From: Proteles cristata cristata
Taxonomy: Eukaryota > Chordata > Mammalia > Carnivora > Hyaenidae
Assembly (NCBI GenBank): GCA_017311185.1
Contig: JAESUZ010000425.1
Span: 868,001-932,000 of the forward strand
Length of the DNA stretch: 64,000 nt
Reading direction: 5' to 3'
The position numbers and the translations under genes are program-made. Shown here in pieces: positions 1-12,500 of the stretch (position 1 is the stretch's first letter; every line of letters starts with the position of its first letter). A model generated the notes under the pieces. The model was not told where the DNA came from. It worked only from the letters and a program-made list of their open reading frames with translations, and searched no databases.

Positions 1-42
1 CCGAAGTCAGACGCCCAACCGACTGAGCCACCCAGGCACCCC
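1..42 (-). mobile_element. CAN-SINE, cut by window edge
   Basis: Only the reverse complement of the tRNA-like head remains, ending gccacccaggcacccc. Confidence 0.9.
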
Positions 43-671
43 ATTTAGCAACATTTAAAAATTGGGCAGATTTACTCACAAATCTGGATTTCTCACTCTT
101 CTTGAAAATTTGGCAGCTCCTGTAGCCCCAGGTGGGCCGGCACATTCCTGGTCTTACACATGAAAGGACGGAGCCTGTCCACTCCTCCCGAGGCAGGGCA
201 GGGCTGAGCAGGCTCTCTCCCCAGGGCCACTCACCCCAGCACCGCCTGAACCCAGCCTGCTCCCCAGGCCCTTCTGGAAGAGCGTTTCTTCCTCCCCTCC
301 TCCCTGTCAGTTAGAATTCACGCATCGACAGTCGTTCACCAGATGCTTCTCGGGCATCGCCTTGTGCCAGGCACTCAGGTGAAGAATCCGGCCTCGAGAG
401 GCAGAGGAGCCGAGAATAAATAGCTAAGCAAATAAACAAACAGGGGAACGTTCCATTTTGTCCCAGGAACAAGTGAATCCCAAAGACGTTGTCTAATTCA
501 AAGCTTGTTCACAACTAACTTTTCACGGGCAGCAGGTTTTTCTCTCCCAACTAAGTGGGACGAGCTACCACAGAGCAAGTCAGGGGCAGTTTGGTTGGTC
601 CACTGGCTTTGACCCTTTTGAGTCCCGATGACATTTTTTGAGATTGGCATCATTTCAATGTCACATACCCT

Positions 672-1090
672 GTATTAGTTTCTGATCGCCGCTGCAACAG
701 ATTACACAGGCTTAGTGGCTTCGAACAATATAAACTCGTTCTCTTACGGGTCTGGAGGTCAGAAACCAAAGTCTCTCCAGGCTGAAGTCCAGGTTTTGGC
801 AGGGCTGGCTCCTTCCGGAGGCTCTAGGGGAGAATCCATTTCTTTGCCTTTTTCAGCTTTTAGAAGCTGCCTGTGTTCCTTGGCTTACGGCATCTTTCTC
901 GGTCTTCAGAGCGGGGAGCATTGCATCCTCGCATCTCTCTCTGTGGCTCTAATCTCCTTGCACTTATAAGAACCCTTGTGATACTTCTGGACCCACCCAG
1001 ATAATCCAGGATAATCTCCCCCAGTTCACATTCCTTAACTTGATCATTTCTGCAAAGGTCCTTTTACCCCACAAGGGGACAATACCTCAT
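672..1090 (+). mobile_element. Old interspersed repeat (family not named)
   Basis: Reads agtttctgatcgccgctgca, then tctggaggtcagaaaccaa, and ends ccaggataatctcccccag. The same order of phrases recurs at 59576-60390, which shows it is one dispersed family. Confidence 0.6.
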
Positions 1091-1836
1091 GAGTTCCAGG
1101 GCTTAGGATGTAGACGTCTCTGGGGGCTGGGCTGGGGGGCTTTCCTCCGCCTCCCACATACCCCAGCTGCAACTTACTGACATTGTCAATGTCAACGGTG
1201 TATGAAGATGTATGCAGACTGCTAATTGAACCAAACAGGGCACAGTGAGAGAGAACGGTAGGGAACGAGTTGCTCAGGGAAGCAAGCCCCTTTGAGGAGG
1301 GGACACCTAGGCTGACTCCTAAAGGCTAAGACAGAGGTGCCCACACCCAGAAGAGGGAGGAACGTTCCAGACAGGCCAGAGAGGGCAAGAGACCTGCTGT
1401 GACAGATCTGCCTGCATCCTCGGGTCAGGTGGCGGACCGGTGACCTCCTCTCTGCAGGCCGTCCCTTCTGCTCCTCGGTCAGGGATCTCTTCATCTGGGC
1501 GTTCTCTGCCTGTACCCATCACCGTCACCCCGGAAGCTCCCAGTCATGCCCCTCCCCCTGGAGACTTTGACCCCAAGCTCGCTCTCATCTTCACCCTCAG
1601 CCCTCCCACACATTCGCTCAGCGAGTGGATGTTTCAGCAGATGTTTGTTAGTCTCCAAATGTGACACCAGCACGATGACTTGGCAATCCGGCGCCAGTAT
1701 CCTAGGGGACTGCCGGGGGCCCTGAACCCACCTCCTGGGCCCCTCATCTTCAGTGTGCCTTGGGACCCCAGCCTCCTACAGCTACACCCAAGGCCTCATC
1801 ATCATTCAGGACAGCTCTGCCTCAAAACCAGTGTGT

Positions 1837-2022
1837 GTGGTTTTTTAAATTAATTCAGTATTTTGAGAGAGAGCATGAGTTGGGGAAGGGCGGGGGCGGG
1901 GACAGAGGATACAGAGTGGGCTCCACACTGACCACACATAGGCCCGATGTGGGGCTCAAACTGCGAGATCGTGACCTGAGCCAAAGTCAGACACTCAGCT
2001 GACTGAGCCACCCAGGTGCCCC
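1837..2022 (-). mobile_element. CAN-SINE
   Basis: Poly(T)/GAGAGA start, then gagatcgtgacctgagccaa, and the head complement ccacccaggtgcccc at the right end. Confidence 0.92.
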
Positions 2023-4009
2023 TGAAAGTATTTTTGAGATTATGCCTGACCACAGCCCCTTCCTCCTGGGCTCCCCCTGGGTCACTCTCGCAAAGTAGTC
2101 CTTGGGTCTCCCTCTTTCCTGTTCCCTGAACCCTGCGTGCTTTCATGTCCATCTGCCTCAGGTAGGCTCGTACGCTGTGTCTTCAGCCACTCTTCCCATT
2201 GTCTTCAACTCCTCCTCAAGTCGTCCTGTCCCCAGGGTCCTCCTGGCATCTCAAGTCTGGCCAGCAGCTTGGCTCTCCCACCCCTGGCTCCACATAGGAC
2301 CCCCTTACTGAGGCATCCAATACATGCATATTAGCCACCCTCCTTCTAGAAACGCCTCACTTCCAGGCTGTTGTGGCCTTTGGTTCCCTCCTCCCGCTTT
2401 GGATCCTCTGTTTCATTTCACGGGGTGGGGAGAGGGGGGAGGTGACTGCCCTCGCCGTCTCTCACACGAGCTCCTCCCTCCACACCAGTGACCTGTCAGT
2501 GCCTGCAGACCCAGCTCCTCCCCCCACTTTGCAACAAATGTTTTGTAACATCTGCTTTCCTACCATGATGAAATTCAAGGGTAATATATCTCCTTATCCA
2601 CCTACCTACACATGTGATTTAAAACAAATCGGTAATACGCCCTGATTGCAATGCAACGGGGGAAAAGGGAAGTGATGTATAATGAGTAATAGAATAGAGA
2701 TGCATACATGCTTGGGCGGGGCTATGGTAGAAGACAGAACGCAGGAGTCAGGTGGCTGCATTTACTTATAACGGGGATGTTGGAAATTGCGAGAAGTGAG
2801 GCCATTTAATAGAATCATGTAGACACCTGAGTCTTGACGCTTTGACCTAGTCAGTAAATGAGTATGTTTGTGCAGACACTTATCACCACGTGAGTGGCGA
2901 TTTACTAGCACAACCGCTCCAAGAGCCTTGACTCGGTGACTCAGATGCTGTGAGCGGGGCTGCTATGTCAGAGGCCTGAGTCCCAAACCAGTGAGGGGTT
3001 CCCAGCAAACTTTCAAGCACAAGAACATCTAGTTGTTCCTCAGTCTGAACAATGCATGCATTTCTAGAAATTTCGGTTTCTGTTATAACCATGCAAACAT
3101 TTTTTTGGTTTTTATCTACCAAGGAGTGAGGCTCAGAGAGTCAGATACCGGCTTTTCCCCTGTTGTTTAGATGGGGCTACTTTGCCGGACACCTGCCCCC
3201 ACCCAGCAATGCCAGGAGCCACCAGAGTGCCGCACACCCAGCCACATGCCTTCCTCAGACACCTCCCAGGGGGCTCTCCCTGCTGGGGGGTCCACCACTC
3301 CATACACTTGGGGGCCTTCTCATCCAGCCCCGGCTCCCCTTGTGTTTTGTAACCAACGCTTATCAAGTCTTCACCCCTAGACCCTCCCCACGTGTGCCCA
3401 ACAGGCATCCCTAAAATAGCTTGTCCAAAATGGAGTGCACAATTTATCCCCTTCTGTGTCCCTCTGCTCTGTCCTAGTGAGCGGCCTCACTGTGCCACCC
3501 CCACCGCCCCACCCCGAGTCATTACCACCAGTCAGCCACGCTGTATCCTTGGGGTCAAGGTGGCACTTGGTATATACTAGGCACTGAACAGTTTTGTCTT
3601 GAGTGAATGACATTGGCCTCTGCGGTGGGTTTGAAGGGACTTGGTTCCTGGAGAGTTGTGTCAGCCCCTGGGTCTGTGTGTGTCAGGTTTCAATTTTCTT
3701 TTGCAGGAGGCTGGCCTCCATTCCCTCCCCCACCCCAGGGCCTAGCACAGCGCTGTACATGTGTGCTCCGCAAAGTCGGCTGCCATTTTTGTTATTATCT
3801 GCTCCGGGGCGCGGGGGGCGGGGGGGGGGGAGACTCCCAGCCTCTCCCTGTCTTCATGCGCCACAGATCTGGACCATCTGCAGGGAGCATGGCCGCTCTC
3901 ACCTGCCAGGCAGGAGACCAGAGAGGGTCAGGGTAAGACAAGCTCTTGGGCTCTGTAGGGAGGCCAGTGGGTGTCTCTTCTCCTAAGTGGCCAAGACAGC
4001 ACTTGTGCT
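2023..4009. other. GRIK5 intron sequence without exon
   Basis: No exon recognised. It holds an L2-like end near 3440-3610 (aggcactgaacag then tgagtgaatga) and a run of 10 Gs near 3823-3832. Confidence 0.5.
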
Positions 4010-4165
4010 GTCATTTCAATGTGCACAGAGCTGTGCACAGTGCTCATTCTACGTCAGATGTGGCTCGCTCTTCCCCCAGCCCTGTGAGGGGCAGACCGTG
4101 GCCATCCTTACCTCACAGGTGAGTCCAAAGCCACACAGCTAGGCCGTGATGGAGCCAGGATTTGG
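4010..4165 (-). mobile_element. MIR-like fragment
   Basis: ctcacaggtgagtccaaagc then cacacagctaggccgtgatg is the reverse complement of the MIR core region. Confidence 0.6.
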
Positions 4166-4734
4166 GGATTTTCCAGAGATCTTTCTGGTATTGATTTCTT
4201 GTTCAGTTCCATTGTGATCAGAACAGCGTCTGTAGGATTTTCATCCTTTGAAATGTATTGGGACTTGTTTTATGGCTCAGTGTATGTTCTTTCCTGGTAA
4301 GAGTTCTGTGTGCGCTTGCAGAGAGCATGCTGTCAATTAGGGCCAGCAGGTTGATAGTGTTGTTCAAGGCTTCTATATCCATACTGATTTTCTGTTTGCC
4401 TGTTCTGTCGGTTATCGAGAGGGGGGTGTTGCAGTCTCCACCTGAACTTGCAGAGAAATCGTATCTATTTCTCTTTTCAGTCCTAACAGTTTTTGCTTCA
4501 TGAATTTTGAAGTTCTGTAATTAGGCGCATAAACATTCAGGATTGTTACGCTGTCTTGATGAATTGATCTTTATCATTGTATAAGGCCCCCTCTTTACTC
4601 CTGGTAACATGCCTGCTCTGACGTCACCTGTACTTGACAGTAACATCGCTACCCGAGCTGCTTCATGCTTAGTGCTGGTGTCGCATATCTTTTCCCATCC
4701 CTTCACTTCCAACCTGCCCGGATCATTGTGTTTG
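4166..4734. mobile_element. L1 fragment
   Basis: Contains ttgtgatcagaacagcgtct, actgattttctgtttgcctg and gaggggggtgttgcagtctcc, phrases of the mammalian L1 3' region. Interrupted by SINEs and resumed after 5640. Confidence 0.6.
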
Positions 4735-4950
4735 TTTATTTATTTAATTATATTTTTTTACGGAGAGAGAGAGAGGGCACATGAGCAAGGTAGGGACAAA
4801 GGGAAAGTGAGAGAAAGAGACAATCCCAAGCAGGCTGTGCACTGTCAGCACAGAGCCCGATGGGGGGCTCAGACCCACAAACCATGAGATCATGACCTGA
4901 GCTGAAATCAAGAGTCAGATGCTTAACCAACTGAGCCATCCAGGTGCCCC
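4735..4950 (-). mobile_element. CAN-SINE inserted in L1
   Basis: Starts tttatttatttaattatatt and ends gccatccaggtgcccc. Confidence 0.92.
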
Positions 4951-4984
4951 AGATCATTATATTTAAAGTAGGTTTCTTTTTTCT

Positions 4985-5047
4985 TTTTCTTTTTTAGTTT
5001 ATTTACATTTATTTTGAGAGCCTGGGTGTGCATAATCAGGGAGGGGG

Positions 5048-5079
<32 letters not shown>

Positions 5080-5236
5080 ATCTTAAGCAGGCTCAGAGAG
5101 AGAGAGAGAGTCCTAAGCAGGCTCTGTGCTCAGCACGGAGCCTAATGAGAGGCTCAATCCCACAAACCACGATATCATGATCTGAGCTGAAATCAAGAGT
5201 CAGACACTTAACCCACTGAACCACCCAGGTGCCCTT
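4985..5236 (-). mobile_element. CAN-SINE with internal duplication
   Basis: The GA tract and aagcaggctc segment occur twice (5055-5090 and 5095-5120), making this copy longer than its neighbours. Ends ccacccaggtgccc. Confidence 0.9.
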
Positions 5237-5279
5237 GAAGTGGGTTTCTTATAGGCAGCATGTACTTAGGCCTTGGAGG

Positions 5280-5640
5280 AGGAGTTGGCAAACTTTTTCG
5301 GTATTGGGCCAAACAGTATATAGTTTAGGCTTTATTGGCTCTCCAGACTCTGTCACAACTAATCAGCTCTGACTGTATTGTGAAAGCAGCCATAGATGAT
5401 ATATGAATGAATGAGTGGCTGTATTCCAATAAAATGTTATTTATGATCACTGACACTGAGAGAAAAATTTTATATGTCACGTGTCTTGAAGTAGTACTCT
5501 TCCTCCAATTTCTTTTTAAACATATAAAATGTGAAAACCACTCTTACCCTGTGGGCTGGGCAAAAGCTGATAGCAAGACAGACTTGGCCCATGGGTCATC
5601 AGTTGCCAGCCTCTGGTTGGGACCATTTACCTTTAATGTA
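5280..5640 (-). mobile_element. Old DNA-transposon-like repeat
   Basis: ggagttggcaaactttttcg, then gggccaaacagtatatagtt, with a mirror-like end gttgccagcctctgg. It resembles a common mammalian non-autonomous element; family not named. Confidence 0.5.
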
Positions 5641-6008
5641 ATTACTATGATAGTTGGGTTTAAATCCGCCCACTTGCTATTTGTAATTCATTCCATCTCT
5701 TTTGGTTTCTCTTTCTCCCTCTTTTCCCACCTTCTTTTGGATTTATTGAGATATTTAGGATTCTGTTTCATGTCTACTATTGAAGCATACTTCAATAGCA
5801 TACTTCTTTTTAAATTTTTCTTAGTAGTTGCTTTGGGTTTATGATATGAATCTTTAATTGATTACAAAATACTTTCAAGTAACATTCTGCGACTTCACAT
5901 AAGATGAAGATCCCTGTGACAGTATGCTCCCATCTCTTCTTCCATCCTTTGAGCTACTCTTGTCAAATAGATCATTTCTGTTTATCTTACAAACCCTATA
6001 TTTTCTCT

Positions 6009-6202
6009 TTTTTTTTTTAAATGTTTTTTATTTATTTCTAGGAGAGAGAGAGAGAGACAGCATGAGCAGGGGAGGGTCAGAGAGAGAGGGAGTCACAGAC
6101 TGAAACAGGCAGAGCCTGACGTGGGGCTCAAACCCACGAACTGCGAGATCATGACCTAAGCGAAAGTCGGACGCTCAACCGACTAAGCCACCCAGGTGCC
6201 CC
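6009..6202 (-). mobile_element. CAN-SINE, 'tttctaggagag' subtype
   Basis: Carries ttatttctaggagagagaga and ends ccacccaggtgcccc. The head region is CpG-retaining (cgaaagtcggacgctcaacc), so it is relatively young. Confidence 0.92.
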
Positions 6203-6254
6203 ACAAACCCTATATTAAGATTGCGTGTGTGCGTGTGCTTAAACAGTAAATGTC

Positions 6255-6485
6255 TTTTTTTAAACATTCATTTATTTTTTTATTGAAAAAATTTTAAACA
6301 TTTATTCATTTTAGAGAGACAGAGCACGAGCAGGGAGGGGCAGAGAGAGAGGGACACACAGAATCCGAAGCAGGCTCCAGGCTCTGAGCTGTCAGCACAG
6401 AGCCCGATGTGGGGTTCAAACTCATGAACTGTGAGATCATGACCTGAGGCAAAGTTGGACGCCCAACTGAGCTACCCAGGAGCCC
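6255..6485 (-). mobile_element. CAN-SINE
   Basis: Long AT start, then cacgagcagggaggggcaga, ending gctacccaggagcccc. Confidence 0.9.
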
Positions 6486-6582
6486 CTGGAGCTTGCAACT
6501 CTTGATCTTGGATTTGTGAGTTTGAGCCCCACATTGGATGTAGAGATTACTTAAAAATAAATAAAATCTTTAAACAAAAAAA
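6486..6582 (+). mobile_element. CAN-SINE fragment, short subtype
   Basis: gagcttgcaactcttgatct then gtagagattacttaaaaata; lacks the CT tract of the longer copies. Confidence 0.8.
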
Positions 6583-6586
6583 TAGA

Positions 6587-6815
6587 GGGGTGCCTAGGTG
6601 GCTCAGTCAGTTAAGCGTCTGACTTTGGCTCAGGTCATGATCTCATCATTTGTGGGCTTGAGCCCCACGTCAGGCTCTGTGCTGACAGCTCAGAGCCTGG
6701 AGCCTGCAGCCTGCTTCGGATTCTGTGTCTCCCTCTCTGTCCACCTCTCCCCTGCTCACAATCTCTCTCTCTCTCTCTCTCAGAAGTAAATAAACATTAA
6801 AAAGTTTTTAATAAA
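6587..6815 (+). mobile_element. CAN-SINE
   Basis: Head aggggtgcctaggtggctca, CT tract at 6765-6780, tail aataaacattaaaaag. Confidence 0.92.
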
Positions 6816-7687
6816 ATTACCAGTGATACAAAGGTACAGGAAACTGTGAGAGAAAAGGCACTCATTTAAAACAGACCCAGAATTGGCAGAATGATGGAAT
6901 TAGCAGATGAGTATGTTAAAGAGCTATTATAGATATATTCAGAATGCCCAAGGATATAAAGAAAAACCTGAATGTAATGCAGAGAGAAATATAAAAAAGG
7001 AACAAGTGGAACTTTAGAGATCAAATATACATGCGAATGGTAAATTTTACTGGAATGGCTTACACAGATCAGACATCGCAGCAGAAAAGAAAAGAGAATT
7101 GGAAGACAGCAATAGAATCTATCCAGATTGAAGTCACAGAGGGAAAAGATGACTGACTGACAATACGCACAAAGCCTGAGTGGCCTGAGGGATAATATCA
7201 AGTGGTCTTACATATGTGATTGAAGTCCCATAAGGAGAGGAGAGAAAGGGAGTAACAGAAAAAAAAATTGAAGAAGTAATGGCCAAAACTTTTTCAAATT
7301 TGATGAAAATTATTAACTTGCCGATCTAAGAAGGTCGGTAAAACCCACATGGAGTAAACACACATACACATAAACACATCAAGACAAATTATAATCAGGT
7401 GCTGAAAACCTGTGATAAAGAGAGAATCTTAATGCAGCCAGAAGGCGGGGGAAAGGGACATGAAGAATTAAAATAACAGTGACAAAGATTTCTTGTCAGA
7501 GAGTATGCAAGCCAGGAGACAATGCACGAATGTGCTGAAAGGGAAAAACAACCTGTCAATCTGATATTCTATAGCCATCAAAAAGATCCTTCAAAGAAGA
7601 AAACACACTAACAAATGTTTCATGCAAACACAAGCTGGGAGAATTAATTGCCAGCAGGCCTGCGCTTCAAGAGATGTTATTTTGGAG

Positions 7688-7794
7688 GCGGGGGTGCCTG
7701 GCTGGCTCAGTCAGAGGAGTATGCGACTTGATCTCAGGTTGTGAGTTCGAGCCCCACACTGGGTATAGAGATTACTTAAAAATAAAATCATTTT
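7688..7794 (+). mobile_element. CAN-SINE, short subtype
   Basis: gggtgcctggctggctcagt then gtatagagattacttaaaaa; no CT tract. Confidence 0.85.
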
Positions 7795-8020
7795 GGGGCA
7801 CCTGGGAGGCTCAGTCAGCTAAGCATCCGACTTTAGCTCAGGTCATGATCTCATGGTTTGTGGGTTCGAGCCCCGCATCGGGCTCTGTGCTGACAGCTGA
7901 CAGCTCAGAGCCTGGAGCTTGCTTCGGGTTCAGTGTCTCCCTCTCTCTCTGCCCCTTCCCTGCTCACATTCTCTCTCTGTCTCTCAAAAAATAAATAAAT
8001 GTTTAAAAAATTTAAAAATA
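7795..8020 (+). mobile_element. CAN-SINE
   Basis: Head ggggcacctgggaggctcag, duplicated 'gctgacagctgacagctcag', CT tract, then an A/T tail. Confidence 0.92.
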
Positions 8021-8194
8021 CAAATAAAATCTTTTTTAAAAATGAAGGAAATGTTATAGGAAGTTCTTCAGGTAAAAGGAAAATAATGCTAGATGTAAAG
8101 TTGGATGCACATGGAACAATGAAAAGTACCAGAAATAGTAGACGTGTGGGTAAATATAAAAGACATTCTTCATTTTAAAAATCTTTTTATTTAT

Positions 8195-8419
8195 TTAAAA
8201 CATTTTTTATGTTTATTTATTTTTGAAAGAGAGGGAGAGAGAGAGACAAAGCGGCAAGCAGGGGAGGGGCAGAGAGAGAGGGAGACACAGAATCCGAAGC
8301 AGGCTCCAGGCTCTGAGCTGTCAGCACAGAGCCCAACGCGGGGCTCAAACCCACAAACTATGAGATCATGACCTGAGCCAAAGTCTGATACTTAACTGAC
8401 TGACCCGCCCAGGCACCCC
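8195..8419 (-). mobile_element. CAN-SINE
   Basis: tttatgtttatttatttttg to gacccgcccaggcacccc. Confidence 0.92.
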
Positions 8420-9373
8420 ATCAGGTAATTTTTTACTGGATGACAGACATTGTGAAATTTACATTGTTTTGCATTGTTGAATATATTACTTTAAAGAATC
8501 TTGGACTTTCTTTGGCAGGCAGTTAAATTCCTTGTGGATAATTTTGATCCTTTGCAGGCCTGTTTTTTAAAGCTCTTGAGATCTGGCATAGTCTTTACTA
8601 GGGCTTACTTAACTCTGTTTGTAATATGTTGTCCTTTGGGGTCTCTACTGAATGTCTCATCTATTCAGTCAGATCTCACTACTCAGGCTGGAGAGATCTC
8701 AAAAGGTTCCCAGCCCAGTGTGAACCCTGGGAATTGTTCTGTCTTTGAAAGCAGTTCTTCTCTGGCCCCTTAGAGTTCCACCCTATGCGTACACAGATTG
8801 ATATTCAGCCAAAGACTCAAGGGGCCTCTGTGCATACTTCTGGAATCCTCTCTCTCTGTGCAGCTCCCTCTTCTTGGGTTCTCTGTCCCACAAATTTTAC
8901 CCAACTTGCCCTCTCTGGTCTCTACCTCTGCAACTCATGAGATTGCTAAACTGTTTGGGTTTCCCTTCCTGGCACCTCAGTCTGTAAATTAAATTAAGCC
9001 AGACAGCCTGGGCAATGATAAGTCTCACTTCATTGCTTTTTTTCCTCAGGGATCACAGTGCTGTGATGCCTATTGTCCTATGTCTTTAAATAGTTTTCTA
9101 TATTCTGTCTAATTTCCTAGTTGTTCATGGTGGGAAGGTATTTTCAGGATACCTTATTCTCTTAGACCTGGAAGTGGAAGCCTCTGCAAGCCATATTAAA
9201 CCCAGAGAATCTGGCTCTAGAGTTTGTGCTTCCAGCCTTTCCATTAGTCAGCAGTCACTGAGCCTTCTAGATGCCGAGGTCATTAAGAGTGGCACCACCA
9301 ATAGGGCGCATGGCCATAGGGGGAGGGTCGCGGCGGTGGCTCCAGACTGTAGCTCACTCTTTCTCCCCCTCAG
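8420..9373. other. GRIK5 intron, L1-like then unique
   Basis: 8430-9170 is AT-rich with L1-like phrases (ttactggatgacagacattg). Just before the exon the sequence becomes GC-rich, and the pyrimidine tract ctcactctttctccccctcag forms the acceptor. Confidence 0.45.
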
Positions 9374-9539
9374 GTGGGCCTTCACCTTGATCATCATCTC
9401 TTCCTACACGGCCAACCTGGCCGCCTTTCTCACCGTGCAGCGCATGGAGGTACCCGTGGAGTCAGCTGATGACCTGGCAGACCAGACCAACATTGAGTAT
9501 GGCACCATCCATGCTGGCTCCACCATGACCTTCTTTCAG
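9374..9539 (+). CDS. GRIK5: GRIK5 exon: end of M3 and start of S2
   Basis: The first base completes a split Trp codon, and translation then gives [18 protein letters not shown] and continues to TMTFFQ. The acceptor is ccctcag and the donor is cag/gtgggg. It holds the gating M3 motif. The preceding intron reaches back beyond position 1, since no M1/pore-loop exon is seen upstream. Confidence 0.96.
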
Positions 9540-12500
9540 GTGGGGGCCTTTGAAGTTGCCCAGGCTTGGTGTTGGTATCCTCACCTGGCACAGCTGCCCA
9601 GGTGCGGCTGGGTGCGGCCTCCTGGGTCAGAGGGATTCATTGCCATGACAGTCAGGGAAGCTGAGAAGCAGAAAAACACACTCTTGAGGTCACAGAGAGT
9701 GTTGCTGTCTGGCTGGAGAATCTGGACTTTCCCCCCAAGGGGGCAGAAGGGAGGCAGATATGGGATCTAATGTCGTATCAGTGCTAGAGGAGCCAAATGG
9801 GGTCATGGAGGCTGCTAGAAGGGTCAGGCCTGGGGATATGCGCCAGCAAGAGGAAGGCAAGGCCCTTCAAGATGAAAGGTGTGTGTCCCTGTGTATTATG
9901 GCGTGGTGGGAAGGAATCAAAAGGAAAGCAAGGAGGTAGAGGCCCCAAATGCCAAGATAGGGTTGAGATTAGGACCTGTAAGTGGGGAGGTAGGAATAGT
10001 TACTAGGCAAGGATGACCCGTTTAGAGCTGAAAGTTCCCTCTGGGGCAAGCGGGGGGGTAGGCTAATGGTCTGAGGGAGGCTGGGGCTGGGGACACTGGT
10101 TAAAGCATGAAGGAGAGGAAAGGGGAACTCCCAGGTCTCCCGGGTGGGTTGTGGGACCAGTTTGCAGGTGGGAGAAAGAACCTCAGATTAGAGAAGGAGG
10201 GCATGTGTCAGGAGTAGTGACGGGGGTGGCCATCCCCCGCCTGGCCTCCACACATCTCTCCCTTGGGGCTGTAACAGGGCAGGCTGGGGCACTCCCCAGA
10301 AAGTTCCTGCAGGGCCTGAAGGAAGTAAACGGTCCTATTTGGCACGATGCAAGTCTCCCTGACCCAGGCTGGGCCCTGGGTAAATTTGGGGTTGAGCTTC
10401 TGTGCATAAGACCTGGGAGCACTGGGAAGACAGGGCCAGTGTCAAGCTGAGCCCGGCCCAGAGATGGAAGAGAGAAGAGAGACTGAAGAATAGACCCTGG
10501 CTCCTTCTACCCAAGCCTTCTGTCCTCAGGGTCCTCGCTGGGCTGGTGGGTGTGCAGATGACTTGGACCTGACCTTGAGCAGTCTATCTTGTCCCTCTCA
10601 TCTGACTTTGGCTCTTCCTGTCTTCGTCTGGGCTCCATGCTCTCTCTCTGGTTGAGAGTTCCAGGAGGGCAGGGGATAGGGCTCGGGGGAAAAGCAGGGG
10701 GTGGAAAGACCCTCTCCTGACTTCCCCCTGTATACCCCCTCTGCCCAGAACTCACGGTACCAGACGTACCAGCGTATGTGGAACTACATGCAGTCGAAGC
10801 AGCCCAGTGTGTTTGTCAAGAGCACAGAAGAAGGCATTGCGCGGGTTCTCAACTCCCGCTACGCCTTCCTGCTCGAGTCGACCATGAACGAGTACCACCG
10901 GCGTCTCAACTGCAACCTCACCCAGATCGGGGGCCTCCTCGACACCAAGGGCTACGGCATCGGCATGCCACTGGGTATGGCAGCGGCAGGGCCGGGGAAT
11001 GTGGAAGGGGCCCCGGGTATCCGAAACCAAGCCATGTGAGCAGGCCTGGGACTGGGCTGGGCCCTCCCTGTGGCAGGCCGGGCACGTTGTGTGTGGCCCC
11101 CTGGCTGCGTGGCCTGGGGCAGATGTCACCACCATTCTGAACCTCTGCACTCAGCCTGCAAACATGGGTCTAGCAGCAGTCAGTTCCAGCCCTCCATGGC
11201 TGGTGGGAGAACCCAGTGAGACTGCACAGCCCAGTACTTGCGGGCCATGACACTTGCCACCTTCCCCTCTGGCTCGAGGACCCGTGAAGGTGAAGGCCTG
11301 GGTTTATGTCCATCACTGTCTCTGCACAGAGCCCAGAGCCCAGCTCAGAGCAGGTGCTCAGAATATGGATGATGGAAGGGACAGGGGGAGGGATAGGTCC
11401 ACCCGGGAGACTTGGACATGCTTTTTCAGGCCTCACTGATGGAAGCCTAGAAATTTTACCACCAAATCTTGACACTTTGTCCTTTAAATCCATCTATCTT
11501 GATGACTGCTGTTAGTTATCTATTACTGCGCAACAAATGACCTCAAGTCTTAGCAGCTTCCCTGGGCCAGGGAAGCACATAGCCCGGTGCTTTGGGGGAC
11601 AGGCTCTGGAGTCACACCGACCTGGATTCAAATCCCAGCTCCACCACCCCACCCCCTGACTCCGTGCATGACCTTAGGCAAGAATGTCACCTGCCTCATC
11701 CAGAAAATGGGGGCGGTAACACCCGGTAATACCAAGATCATGAGGGACTTGAATTAATGTCATAGGTGCCTGCTAAATACTAATCACTCCACCCGCCCAT
11801 GTCCCTAGTTTCCGGCACCTGGGAGATGCTGAAGACGTGCAGCAAATGGGGAAATGAGGACAGGACGGGACATGTGTGGGGTGTTTGGGGCCGAAGGATG
11901 TTTTGAGGAGAGGACCCAAGGATAGGGAGGAGAGAGGTGGCCAGAGATTCATTCACTCAGCAGACTGCCTGATGCCCTACTGTGTGTGGCGCGCACTGTG
12001 CTGCTGGAATACCACAGCGGTGGGGGGGGGTGCGAAGCCCCCAGCCTCTTCCCGTCACCAAGGGGTACCAACGGCAAGCACCCAATAAACACATAGCTTT
12101 ATAAAATGATGTCAGGCAGTGAGAACTGCTCTGAGGTGAAGTAAGGGGAAGGGGCTGACAGGGAGGGGGTGCTTGGTGCCATGTGAAGTTAAGGTCATCG
12201 GAGAAGACCCCTTGAGGAGGCACTATGTGAGTAGAGGCCTGAGTGACAGGAGGGAAGGAGGTCCTGAGGTGGCGCTATGCCTGGAGGACTCAAGGCACAG
12301 CCAGGAGGCCAGCGTGGCTGGAGCCGGGAGCCTCAGGACTGGCAGGAGCCTCAGCTGGCGGGGCCAGTGACCCCAGATCCTGAGGCCGAGGGAAGGACCT
12401 GGTCCTCTCCACATTAAAAAGCCATTGGAGAATTCTGAGCACGAGAGAGGCAAGCTCTAGGACTATGTTTCTGAAGCTGCCCCTCTGGCTGCTGTTGAAG

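Larger units (their letters stand above)
6816..8194. mobile_element. L1 fragment interrupted by SINEs
   Basis: A-rich blocks at 6830-7687 and 8030-8190, such as agccatcaaaaagatccttc and gaaggaaatgttataggaag, typical of L1. The SINEs at 7688 and 7795 split them. Confidence 0.55.

Noticed and set aside
6598..6789. Recurring short peptides beginning MAQS(V)K, seen at many places
   Set aside because: These are translations of the CAN-SINE head and CT tract, not genes.
1..9373. Search for the preceding GRIK5 exon (M1, pore loop)
   Set aside because: No sequence encoding the pore loop or the start of M3 was seen; the intron seems to begin upstream of the window.
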